Below, piece after piece: positions 49,796 through 61,681 of a stretch of DNA of 64,000 bases (its first letter is position 1; each line of letters opens with the position of its first letter). The position numbers and the translations under genes are program-made. Source of the stretch: Allantophomopsis cytisporea (lineage: Eukaryota; Ascomycota; Leotiomycetes; Phacidiales; Phacidiaceae); assembly GCA_024752435.1 (NCBI GenBank), contig CP103037.1, forward strand, positions 620,001 through 684,000, written 5' to 3'. Under the pieces are notes generated by a model that saw nothing but the letters and a program-made list of their open reading frames with translations, was not told where the DNA came from and did no database searches.

Positions 49796-50220
49796 ATGGC
49801 GAAGAGGCTGGACTCTTCAAAAACACCCGAGATGATCAGACTCTGCGCCGCTTTTAATCTCAGCATCTTTGCTGTACGTGTGGTTCTTCATCTCATCATT
49901 CCTCCCTAAGGATTCTGTTATATTACTTTATGAATACACACTAACGCACTTAGATACTTGCCGCTTGCCTTACAAAATACTATGTCCTCTTAAGCTCTAT
50001 CGACACTGGATGGGTCTTGCGGTACATTCATAAGGGTAGTATAGCTATCATTTTTGGAAATAGATTGCTCTGGCCTTTGCTGTTGCTCTTCATCTCCCAG
50101 AGGGTTTCCATCGCATTTAGACCGCTATCTTCCTTCATCAGTAGCCGCAGGGGCAATTCCAAGAGCTCATCAAGTACCAGCACTAGAAGCGTGCCGACAG
50201 CGGGCAATGCAGAGATCTGA
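49796..50220 (+). pseudogene. Truncated tandem copy of a rhodopsin-domain protein
   Basis: Two exons, 49796-49873 and 49954-50220, phase 0, could encode 114 aa from an ATG. The sequence LSIFAILAACLTKYYVL matches LGIFVIIASCLTKYFQL of the gene 25 bp upstream. It then has YIHKGSIAIIFGNRLLWPLL, matching that gene's YIREASVAILVANIPLYLPL. So it corresponds only to the last two or three membrane helices plus a Ser/Arg-rich tail, with TM1-4 missing. The intron here has no counterpart in the upstream copy. It is a partial duplicate, or the tail of a larger decayed paralogue. Confidence 0.55.
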
Positions 50221-52126
50221 CAAGCTGGAGGACAAGAAGACTGCATGCTTTGTCTAGTACTCCCGTTGGTCGATGTAAATCTTGATTCGGACGTTGTTAT
50301 GTGCCTGTTGAAGGCACTCAATTGCCTCAGTGGCACGCTGGTTAGAAGATCTCCTCGGTCAACTGTGTGATAGTCTTTGGGAGTTGCCTTCGAGGGATGT
50401 ATCTTCTCCGTAATCGATTTGGGTGTGTAGTGCAGCAGCACGTGGTGATATCTAGACATTGTCAGTCCTTGAGTTTGAGCGTCGCGTGTGTGAATTGTAA
50501 GAGAAACGGGCCGATAAATCTCTTGAAACATCGAATCTTGAAAGGAGCCGCTCGATAACCTGATCCATCGCTACTTGCACGAAGATACGGGGTTCAACAA
50601 GCGACAAGTTGAATGCTGGAATCATAAATCAATCTTTGGCGCGCAGTACTCTAATGAGGATTTGCAGCAGCGCTTAGCTCTTCGCCGCCAGGCCTCTCAC
50701 CATCTACAAAGAATGAGCTCGAATACGCGTACTGGGGTGGAGAACAACTTTGATATCGCGGAAATGCCAAGTAGTGATACGATGGACGATATTATCTTGC
50801 AGAACAGTAGAGAATCGCAACGGAAACAAAATTTCCCCACAACACATAATGATGGAAAATTGAACGATCGGAGGCTTCCCCTCATAGGCTTTATTTCAAT
50901 TAGAGAGATCGGCAAATTCCAGTTTGATAATCCCTTGGACACAAACAATGTTTCCATAGCGATCGGCAGCCAAGCTTGATATGCCTTTCGTATTTTGTGA
51001 GTGGGCAGAAGGAAAGAAAGAGAAAAACGCAAAGACTCCAGTGTTACAGATTACTTCCCATACGTTGGGATATGAATAGTCGAGTATGCTATAGCTATCA
51101 AAGCTGAGCAATGTGGAGGGTTTAAAGTGTCGCTGGAACTTGAAAAGATCAATGTTCGAGCTCTTCGTTAGAGATGGTTGCAGTATATAATGGGTCAATG
51201 GATTGTGATGTGGAGAGTCCCTGAAAATATCTTTCAAAGGCCTGCAGATCTGGTAATCTATAGCTTTAATACTCATGGCGATTTATTGGCGTTCGTCGGC
51301 TTTGGAAGCTCACCCTTTACTCTGAATCCTTAGTCAATTGTAGATGGACTCAATGATGAGTAGGATAGTCAAAAATGTTTGTTATTGCGATGGCGAAGAG
51401 GTCAGATCGGATAGTTTGACTGTTTGATTGTATAATGAGATTGCCGTGAGTGGATGATAATAATATGATATGGTATATAGAGTGTTGATACAAAGCTTTT
51501 CATTTCATGCGAAATTTTAATAGAATTACTAGTAGTTTACTAGCATCTTACTATTACTTCCTTTGATAGGTTCAACTTGTATACCTACTCTATGATATAA
51601 AGGAGTATTTATTGTTACAGATATATACTAGTGTTTTCTATTCGATGTCTCGACTTAAATTGCACCTCAAGTATGTTTATTAATCGACAATAATAGGGAG
51701 ACTAACTACCTAAGATAGTACACGAATCATTCGCGTTGAAAGCACTGGACGAGCATGGCAAACAGGTTTCGGCACAGTGGGTCATCGATGTTGTGAGATG
51801 AAGTGGTTGATGTTTCTGAGTAGTGTTCAGAGTCTTGTATATTCAAGTGTTATTTAGAAACCGTGAGTTATCTACTACGTAAGCCGTGCTTCCTGCTTCT
51901 CGCTTAGTCAGCAATGTTCCTGCTCTGGTGCCCTTATGCAGCGACGTCGGACCATGTGACTCAGCCTTCTCTCACGATGATTCAGCCTCGTTCAACACTC
52001 TCACAAGGGCTGACCTTCGAACGTTCTTTATGAACATCTATCATATCGCAGCTCGTTATTGTCTTTGAGCCTCTCTTTTCTTAAATCAGGACGTGAGTAT
52101 TTTATGATTCTATTCATGATTGCATA
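50221..52126. other. Intergenic region with one weak open frame
   Basis: A 134-codon frame (50575-50979) without an early ATG has a plausible charged, Gln/Asn-rich composition but no domain. It may be cytoplasmic-tail debris of a rhodopsin-type gene. The rest is AT-rich with nothing recognised. Confidence 0.35.
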
Positions 52127-53243
52127 ATGAGTGTCACTCGCCCACAGATCGTACGGTGGCTGCTGGATACTCGCAGCCTATGGATCACTGGGGATACTCC
52201 CCTCAAGACCAAAGATCTTACAGAAAAGGTATGAAGTACCCAAAACCATGTAAAAGGATATCCTAGTCGCAATTTGTGATCAGTTATTAACAACATTTCT
52301 GCAGGCGCCACTATCAATCTCTTTCCTGTCAGCGGATGAAAAGAAAGCAGTGCTGAAGTATTACTTCGTTAAAGATGCAAAGATGAGCTTGGCATCACAA
52401 TTGATGAAACATCTCGCCATTTCAAAGCTATGTGGGATTCCTTGGGATAAAACTGCAATTGGACCTGATAAGAACAAGAAGCCATGTTATCAATCAACGT
52501 TGGGAGAACCAGCCATTGATTTCAACGTGTCTCATCAAGCCGGGATTGTAGCACTAGTCGCTTGCGCAGGCGTTAAGTCAGATGTTGGGATCGATGTTGT
52601 GTGCGTCAACGAGAGGAATGAATACACCATGATAGATAAAGATGGCTTATTCGCTTGGATCGGCATGCACGAAGATGTCTTCTCACCATACGAACTCGAC
52701 TATCTTAAACATGATACGAAGCATTTGTCGTTACCCCAAATTAATTCGTACCCCTCGAAAGTGATTGAGGCCATCTCAAATTGTCAGCGACGTGATATAG
52801 ATCTGGGCCTTGATTATGATGAGGGGTCCGACGATGTCCACATCACTTCCACAATAGTCGTTGAAGCCAAGCTGCGAAGATTCTATGCTCTGTGGTGTCT
52901 CAAAGAAGCTTACATAAAAATGAGCGGAGAGGCCTTGTTAGCAGACTGGCTTCGAGAGCTCGAATTTCGAGACTTTCGGGCACCTGCTGCCAAGTTTGGG
53001 GCCGATCGTGACGATGCTAGTATTCCCGGCGAGGTCATACGAGACGTGCAGGTTTGCTTCAAGGGTCAGAGAATATCGAATATCTGTATAGAACTGGCAG
53101 CCTTTGGCCAGAATTATATGGTTGGAACGGCTATTCGGCTGAAGTCTGGCTCGGTCAACAGTGCGGATCTTGAGCTTCTCTCCTTCACACATTTACAGTT
53201 GGAGGACGAGCTGCGCGCATTGAAAGCATCCCGCGTAGTTTAA
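52127..53243 (+). CDS. 4'-phosphopantetheinyl transferase (Sfp/NpgA-type)
   Basis: Exons 52127-52228 and 52305-53243, phase 0, give 346 aa. The first exon encodes a WLLDTRSLW segment typical of the family's N-terminus. Motifs are FNVSHQAG, then VGIDVV (Mg-binding D131) and WCLKEAYIK (W231, K234, E235, K239), which are the coenzyme A and metal-binding signatures. The enzyme moves the phosphopantetheine arm from CoA to acyl- and peptidyl-carrier domains. In filamentous fungi a single such enzyme usually serves the polyketide synthases, NRPSs and the lysine-pathway reductase. It is convergent with PEX1, with 261 bp between stop codons. Confidence 0.9.
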
Positions 53244-53504
53244 CAAAAGAATGAGTGAAGTTAGAGACATAGGCGCTCCATAACTTGTTAAGCCTGGCCA
53301 GCCAAGATATCAACGAAATGCAAGTGTGATCGTGTATACTGCAATGAAGAAGAGAACAGAATCAAAAACATAGATGAGTATGCAAATAGATTCATGGCCT
53401 GCATAGACTTGTTATTTTGTGTTATCGATTTTCCGACTGCTTGATAGGTGTTCACACTCAAGTCACAGCCTATTCTTGTTATAAATGAACCAGTAAACCA
53501 TCGA

Positions 53505-56500
53505 CTACATCAGACTGCTCCTTCCACCAACGTCGGTTGGACCCTGACCATTTGGCATCTCCCCGTTCCTCCCAACAACAAATTCCCTATAGATTCTCTC
53601 CAATCTCACCCTCTCGTCTGCGCTGATACTTGCTCTGGTGCTTCCCAGAGCCTTCACGATATGCTTCCACTTAATGAGCACTTCCTGCTGCTCCCTCACG
53701 TCCTTCTGTTCAAACTTTGGGTCCCCGAGTTGCCCACGCTGCGCAAATTTCTGTCTTTTCTTTGCCAATCTGATCGAATCTAGCTTCATGGTGATAGCCG
53801 CGCGCTCGGCAATCTCTTTGGATCGATTCTGGCCACCCTTGATACGAGCAGAGGATTCAAGTTCATCTTCATCTTCACCAAACCGAAATTGAATGAAGTC
53901 CCGCGCAGAAGAAGCCGGTTTGCCATTCGTCTTGGAGGCAGCCTTGATTCCTGTTTCATTCTTGTTCTGGTCTCCTAGAACGTCATGAATAGCTTCGAGG
54001 TTCGCATTGGTTATCAAGGCTTGGAGATCGGCGCCGGAATAACCTTCTGTTCTGACCGCAATCTCTGCCAAACCACCCTCGGGACCATCCTGAAGGTCTT
54101 GGCTGAGCTTCAATTTCTTCCCGAGCGCTCGAAGAATATCCAGTCTGTCTTCAAAGCTAGGCAGATCGCAAATAAGTGACTTGTCCAATCTTCCGGGCCG
54201 TAAAAGGGCAGGATCAATCAAATCAGGACGAGAGGTTGCCGCTAGTACGTAGACACCAGATAGACCTTCCGCACCATCCATTTGTGTAAGCAACTGGTTC
54301 ACAACACGATCGGTAACACCGGTGGAATCATGACCTCGTTTTGGAGCAATCGAATCAAACTCATCAAAGAACAGAACACATGGTCGTGCAGCTTCCGCAC
54401 GCTCAAACAGATCTCGAACACTTTTCTCCGAGGCACCAATATACTTATTCAAAATCTCCGGTCCCTTGACACTGATGAAGTTCAGGCCACATTCTCCAGC
54501 CACAGCACTAGCTAGAAGCGTTTTGCCACAGCCGGGATATCCATACAGAAGAAGCCCAGACCGAAGACGAAGTGGACATTGGGCGAAGATCGGAGCATAA
54601 GTCGTAGGATATTGCAGAGTCTCCAGTAGAATTTTACGTGTTTCTTGCAAGCCTCCGATTGAATCAAAGGTAGTGGTCGATGTTTGCAGGGTGACATTTC
54701 GTAAAGAAGCAGGAGTAAATCCTTTCAGGGCGCTAGTGAAGTCTTGTCTACCTAGGGAGACAACGACATTATTGGAGTCCTTAGAATCTTCTGATACAGA
54801 TCTGATAAGAGCCTCGCTACGAGCACGCGCAACTAGAAGAACCAAGTCCGCAGGCATATAGCCGTCAGTTTGCCCTGCAAGGTCAAGAAAGTCGAGAGCT
54901 TGATCTACCACAAAGCCGTCTGACCCTACAACAGATGCCGGACCACTTGGAGTATGCTCCATCCAGGCACTGTTGACGGCATTCGAATTGTGGCTCTCGG
55001 ATGAGGTCGGTCTGCTTACAATCTTGACATCGGTCTCATCTGAAGAGTCCGTCGTACCCTGGTGTACCACCATCTCCATAACCCGGCGTCTTGCCTCCTT
55101 GTTCGGTGCCTTCAAGCTTACAATTTCGCGAACAACATGTCCTCCAACAATAACATTGTTGAGCGATTCTTTTGCTTGGGCAGTAGCAAGAACAACAACA
55201 CCACTATCTTTGGTACAGTACTGCTTGACAATCGCACACACGGCTTCGCTAACTTGTCTGCTACGGCCATTCTCGCCACCAACTTGCAGCTCAGTTTCCA
55301 CTGGGCACAGCTTATCAAGGTCATCAAGGATGATCAAAGCCTGTCCGCCAAGGCGAGCACCCCATGATGCGCTCATGAATAGCCTGTTCAAGGTCTCGCG
55401 AATGGTAGACACACGAGTCTCATCAGTGATCAATTTTCGGCATGGGAAGTAACTAGTGTGGAACAGGAACTCACTGCGCAACTGATGCGCAAGTAGCTGG
55501 GACAAACAACTTTTCCCAGAACCAAGAGCCCCTGTAAGTAACACGGATGAGAGATGTGATAAGTGCGACCGTAGTTGTTTTACAAGGGTATCGATGCCAA
55601 CTAGATTCGGTTCCTGGTCAGGCAAAGGAAGACTGATAGTAGAGTCCTTCAAGATAGATTTGGGGCGAGGTATGGTTGCTTGGACATCGATGTTTAACTT
55701 CCGCTCAGAGCCCAGCAACCAACTCCATGGCTGCTGGCCCGACTCACCCGTAACGGGAGGATCAAAGCGAAGGATCCCGCCCTGCCATCCTTGGTGGTTC
55801 TGGGCCATTTGACTGAGTACACATCCGTCCGTTAATGGTCCATCGAGCACACTGTCTGACTTATCGTGTGAACCATACATAGTCCTAATGCGTCTGCCAG
55901 CTTCTTCTCGCTCTTCTTTAGTCTCGCCGCCGAACTTCAGACCATCGTTGAGTTTGCCATTCTTGGAAGCGAAGGGGAACACTTTGAGAGTCTGCACGGA
56001 TTTTGGTGCTTGTGACGGACATGCCTGTATCTTCACGATCCCGCCTACTATGCCTTCAGCGCCCATAGAAGCACACAAAGGTGTAGAAATTGCGATGTGT
56101 CGACTATCAGGAGGATCGGCCCACTCTAAAAGCCGTGCAACGACCTTCGTAGCAGCCTTTCCCGCATCACCAGCAGCTTCGGCTTCTTGTTGCTCTCGTT
56201 GGGGGTCAACTGGAGCTTGTAGTCCTGCGGGTTTGATTATCGTGACGGTGACCCACGAGAGTCCTTTAAGACTTTTTCCCAGCATATGATCTCGGTCTAC
56301 CCATACTTTGAACCCCTCGTTGGCTGACAGAGTATCGTTCTCGAAATATTCACTGCAAACACTACGATCAAGCGCGCGAAGAAACAAAGCGGGTCTAGAA
56401 TCTCCGTCAACGCTTGTCCTACGTCTAAGAGTACTCACCCCACTTCGACCGCCAACGCTCTTCCTCGAATTACTTGCCACGCTCCTGTTCTCCCTCGTCG

Positions 56501-57267
56501 AGGTTCTTGTTGTCTTTGCGCGTACTTTGGGTGCAACAATAACCTCGGCATCAGGGGAGATTTTGGCAAACGGGCTTGTGGGCGATAGTGGCGGGATAAG
56601 AGATGTGACGATGATGTTTGCAGTGGACGTCGGTGATAGGTGCAGAGTGAGAGGATGCGCGACAACAGACTGGCCGCCAGTAGGCGTATATGATGGATTT
56701 GGGAGGGCACGGATCTGAGAGAGAAGGTTGATCTCTAGAAAGGTAGCATGTAGTTCAATAATTTCCCAGTCTGTGGGTGTCAAAGGTTCGATGTTGATAG
56801 TATGTGCGAGTGGGGGATCGACGTGAATTGTCGCTGTGACTTTTTGCCCATCTGACAAACCCAGAGTGCGTGCAAATGTCGCATCAATCTCCACCAGAGA
56901 TATTTCCTGATCTCGCCCTATAGTGTTTCCTCTTGTACCGCTGATTCCATCTCTATTCACAAAGGGTTTCAACTTCCGCTTGCTCTGCATACCCGTCCAT
57001 CCGACATAGATCGATTTCGGAGCTGTGTCACCAATGGCAGTTGAAAGTGGGGTAGGGCGATAATTAAGTTCGATAACGACATTTTGTACTGGCTATTATC
57101 CGCTTGTCAGTAGTAGTCATGTAGAGTGTACCTTGAAGACTTACTGTATTAATATTTACAAGCAATGATACTAAGGATGAAGGAAGATTGACGAGACAGT
57201 TTTTTAAGTGAATTAATGACAATTCTGCAGGTGTCGCCGAACCACTGGTCCGCTTCACGGGTGCCAT
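53505..57267 (-). CDS. PEX1: Peroxisomal AAA+ ATPase Pex1
   Basis: Exons 57267-57145 and 57092-53505, phase 0 (GTAAGT...ATAATAG), give 1236 aa, within the family range. The N-terminal domain (PVQNVVIELNYRPTPLST, IYVGWTG, VEIDATFARTLGLSDGQKV) is the double-psi barrel of Pex1. D1 has Walker A GALGSGKS near 563-569 and a Walker B LIILDDLDKL. D2 has GYPGCGKTLLA near 895 and VLFFDEFDSIAPKRG near 950, followed by the SRPD/RPGRLD second region of homology. Pex1 with Pex6 extracts ubiquitinated Pex5 from the peroxisome membrane. It is divergent from MCM7 and shares a 543-bp intergenic region. The first exon is needed to complete the N-domain. Confidence 0.95.
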
Positions 57268-57810
57268 TGAAGCTGAATTATGAGCCTCAAGATAATGAAG
57301 CCTTGGATGGGCAATATTCAAGGAATGTTGAGCAAATAATAGAAAGGCAAAAGAAGAACTGAAGAGCACAACCCGCGAGCCTCGGACAATCTGCACGGGG
57401 CTGACAGCTCCAAATGCCGAGGCGCATGCGGACAAGGTGTGGGACCGGGGAAAGGCTGAAAAGTGCGGCCTTACATATCGGGCACATGATAAAATCAATT
57501 AATGTCGCGTCAATGGATGAGCGCGTCGACGCGTCAACGCGTTTTGGAAGTGCCTTGTGTGCCTTTCGTGCCTTTGCGCTTGAAGACAATAAACATTGCT
57601 CAAAACCGAGCACCCTGGCAGCGTCGAACTCTACCACATATCTCAACATCACTCTCTCCACACCATACGCCAATCTTTTTACTAAAACCTGGTGTCAGGG
57701 ACGATAGCTGCGACGAGGTCGACTACCATACAAACATAACCGCATACCATTCTTTTTCCATCCTGCCCCCAGTTGGTATCTGAAGTTCTACCTACATCCA
57801 GCATCATATC
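57268..57810. promoter_or_regulatory. Bidirectional promoter region of PEX1 and MCM7
   Basis: A 543-bp intergenic region between two divergent genes. It contains the MCB cluster listed separately, placed about 270-280 bp from each start codon. Confidence 0.7.
57529..57542. promoter_or_regulatory. Two MluI cell-cycle box (MCB) sites
   Basis: Two exact ACGCGT palindromes at 57529-57534 and 57537-57542, with two further CGCGTC partial matches just upstream (57506-57511 and 57522-57527). In yeasts ACGCGT is bound by MBF (Mbp1-Swi6), which drives G1/S transcription of replication genes. Its placement before MCM7 fits that role; binding here is inferred. Confidence 0.7.
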
Positions 57811-60505
57811 ATGGCGCAACTCCCTACCTTCCCAGCGCCCGTCAACTATGACTCGCAAGAAGGTACAGAAACTTTTGTTCTGTAGTTGTACAATTGGTTG
57901 CTAATAATTTGTCTCCAGCTGCTCTCGAGGACTTCCTCAAGACCTTCAAGACTTCTCCACAAAAGACAACTTCAGCTGCGGACGCACTGATGGGAATGCA
58001 AATCGACGATGACGACCTCAGCGATGATTACGACTTCATGGATGATGATGATGGAGCTGCTCAACGAACAAGAAAGGCACAGAAGGAGCAAGCCAGATTA
58101 CCACAGAAGAAATACATGAACATTCTTCAGAAAATTGCAGATCGAGAGGAGAATGAGATCACAATTGAACTAGATGACCTGGCCGAGGTGCGTATGCTAT
58201 GCCAAGCTCTTTCGGGAATTAAGTAACTAATGGAAATCCTTGCAGTATGAGAAGACGTTACAACAGGAAGATCCTCACCTTTCCCTCAACCTCTGCCGCT
58301 CGATTGAAGTCAATGCTCAGCACTACATCGATCTGTTCTCAGCAGCCGTGGACAGAGCTATGCCCGAGACAACAAGAGATATCAGGTAGGTCTATCCTCA
58401 GATACAATTTCTGTACGTTTCATACTAACGCTATATGTCGCAGCTTTAAGGACGATGTTCTTGATGTCATCATGTCCCAACGAGTGCAGCGAAACCTGGC
58501 TATGAGCATGCAAGCTGACAACGATATGGACCCAACAGAAGCCGTCTCTGTATTTCCCGCCGAACTTACTCGAAGATATACATTGAACTTCAAGCCGCGA
58601 ACCTCGGCGGCTGATGGGACTCCATTGAAAACCCTTGCGGTACGACAAATTCGTGGCGAGCATCTTGGTCATCTCATCACCGTCCGAGGTATAACCACCA
58701 GAGTTTCGGATGTAAAGCCAAATACTCAAGTGAATGCTTACTCCTGCGATCGCTGTGGTTGTGAGATCTTTCAGCCAGTGAGTACAAAGTCATATGCGCC
58801 TTTGACTGAATGTCCGTCAGAGGATTGCAAGACAAACCAATCGAAGGGTCAGCTTTTTCCCTCAACTCGTGCCTCAAAATTCCTTCCATTCCAAGAAGTG
58901 AAAATTCAGGAAATGGCCGACCAGGTCCCAGTTGGACACATTCCCCGAATGTTGACGATTGCGTGTTATGGCTCTCTGACCAGGAAAATAAACCCCGGCG
59001 ATGTGATCGACTGCGCCGGTATATTTTTGCCAACACCGTACACCGGTTTCAAGGCAATCAGAGCAGGACTCCTAACAGACACCTTCCTCGAGGCACAACA
59101 TGTGACACAACACAAGAAGGCTTACGAAGACATGGTTGTAAATACGCGAATTTCTCGACGTATTCAGGAGCATCAGAACTCCGGTCATCTCTACGAGTAT
59201 CTTGCCAAGTCAATTGCACCCGAGATATACGGGCATCTTGATGTCAAGAAAGCCCTTTTATTGTTACTCGTTGGTGCTGCGACGAAGGTTACTGGAGATG
59301 GCATGCGTATTCGTGGTGATATAAATATCTGTTTGATGGGAGATCCTGGTGTGGCCAAATCTCAGTTACTCAAATATATCACGAAGGTTGCACCTCGGGG
59401 TGTTTACACTACTGGTCGAGGAAGCAGTGGTGTCGGTTTGACTGCCGCGGTTATGAAGGACCCAGTGACCGATGAGATGATCCTCGAAGGTGGCGCATTA
59501 GTCCTTGCCGATAACGGTATTTGTTGTATCGATGAGTTCGATAAGATGGACGACAATGATAGGACAGCGATTCATGAAGTGATGGAACAGCAAACAATTT
59601 CCATCTCGAAGGCAGGAATCTCGACTTCTTTGAATGCTCGCACTTCTATCCTGGCCGCTGCTAACCCACTGTATGGACGATACAATCCAAGACTTTCCCC
59701 TGTAGAGAACATCAACCTTCCAGCTGCATTACTTTCTCGTTTCGATGTCATGTTTCTCATTCTCGATACCCCTACTCGCGACAACGATTTGCTGCTTGCA
59801 CAGCACGTCACTTATGTGCACATGAACAATCGCCACCCGGATACTCAAGGAGTTATCTTTAGTCCGGAAGAAGTACGTCAGTACATTGCGCAGGCTCGAA
59901 CTTTCAAACCAAACATCACCCCTGAGGTTGCAGATTACATTACTGGTTCGTATGTGCGCATGCGAGAGCAGCAAGCGCGCGATGAGAAGGCTGGCAAGAG
60001 CTTCGCTTATACATCCCCAAGAACTCTGCTTGGTATCCTCCGTTTGTCACTAGCACTTGCACGTCTGCGCTGGGAAAATGAAGTTGTACAAGATGACGTT
60101 GATGAGGCCTTGCGATTGATTGAAGCTTCCAAAGCAAGTCTGTACAACAAAGTTTCTACCTATGGCAAGGATGCTAGCCCGTCCAGTAAGATCTACAACC
60201 TTGTTAGAGCCCTGGCAGATGCGGGAGCATGCTCTGCTGATGGTGCTGATGAGGACGCGTATGGGGATTTGAGTATGAGAAAAGTCCAGGAGAGGGTCCT
60301 GGCCAAGGGCTTTACTGTTGACCAATGGCACGATGCAATCGAAGAATATACTATGCTCGATGTAAGTTACTTCCTACCCCGACCACGTCAACCATGAAAT
60401 TAATGCAGATAGATTTGGCAAACCTCTGGTAATGGTTCAAGATTGATCTTTGTTGATTCATCTGCCGATACTTTGGCGCAGGATGCCTTCGACGACGAGT
60501 CATAA
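57811..60505 (+). CDS. MCM7: DNA replication licensing factor Mcm7
   Basis: Five exons (57811-57862, 57919-58187, 58246-58385, 58444-60361, 60413-60505), all in phase, give 823 aa. The acidic N-terminal region is followed by an OB/zinc domain with CDRC...CPSEDC (about 254-285). The MCM ATPase core has Walker [13 protein letters not shown] near 453, Walker [10 protein letters not shown], and the arginine-finger LSRFDVMF near 582. The last exon uses the second AG after the intron (GATAG), giving [17 protein letters not shown] and ending DAFDDES; stopping in the intron would truncate it. Mcm7 is one of six subunits of the MCM2-7 replicative helicase. Upstream MCB sites suggest G1/S expression. 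Confidence 0.95.
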
Positions 60506-61681
60506 GTGCGTATATGAGAAAACGCGTTCTTGAGGGGCGGGAACTGTACCACTTCGGCTCAAGTGCATGCATGCATGTTGATACAGATCAAGAGAGGTTG
60601 GGGATGTGAGGGGATTTGTTCGGCGTTCAAGGGGAGTTTGGCGTTGGATATGAGATACCGTTTGAAATTTCCCAAAGAAAATGATAATACCTACGGTCAC
60701 GTTGAGTCGCGTCCAAACTATGGGATTAATTAATTTTCGTGACACGGAAGCTGTGTGACCACTGCATATGTGTGCATAGGCGAGCCGGCACATTAGATGA
60801 ATACCAAGCGGCTTAAGTCGCATACACGCATGTTATGCACTGCCGGAACTGGCTTATATATTACCTGCTACGAAAAAAATTTTGTCGATGCTTCTGGGTC
60901 TTCATTTCTTGACCTCCATACATTCAAGTCATGATTTATGGGAGTTTATCTCATACATCATCCACAAATTATATGCTTTGCGGAGGCACCGGAAACTTCT
61001 CCTTTCTGTTGTGTTTCTGCATTGCACCTTTCCCAGTCTCATGTATCTCATTAATTGAGGTCATTTATTTCACGTATTTGTTGGCGGCTCTTGATCAATG
61101 GTATTGCTCGCCTTAACCTACTCCTTCCTAACTACAGCTTCAGCTGCATGATATTTGTAGTCTGTTTGCTTCCCCGAGAGTGGCATGTACTCTACTTTAC
61201 CTGCATATATCTGTATTCGCTTCATGAGACTTAATTATCTTCTATCTCTTATTTTTGGACATAACCATGAAGCTTCTGCAGCTCTCTCTGCTTCCCCGAA
61301 GGCTTGAAAACCTTAAATCTCCGTAGACTCTGAGAGGTAACTAACCTCTCAGCTCATGACACAGCGCGTAGCACTTTTATCTTGCAGATCAAATATCGCT
61401 ATCCTGTTTTTCCTGGCCGTTCTTCCTCGGTACAATCTCGTAGTTATACTTTGACTCGACACGAATTATACACGCAGCACGGGTTTCACGTCGCGTCGTA
61501 AATATCTGTATCTGGGATCATGCGGTTTGTAGCATCACAAAACCAAGAGCTCCCACACGGAAAGTGCTCTTTTTGTATCCCACAGTGCCTCATTCTTCAA
61601 ATTTTATTGGTCAAAAGTTCTTTGTGAAGTCACTGGACTACTGCCTATCGTTGTTCCGTTCCCTGATTGCTGTCCGTCGAC
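60506..61681. other. Intergenic region
   Basis: About 1.2 kb between MCM7 and the last gene. Pyrimidine-rich stretches occur near 61.2-61.6 kb, typical of fungal upstream regions. No gene is seen. Confidence 0.5.

Noticed and set aside
50575..50979. 134-codon plus-strand ORF after the rhodopsin pair
   Set aside because: No early ATG and no family; could be debris of a receptor tail but not supportable as a gene.
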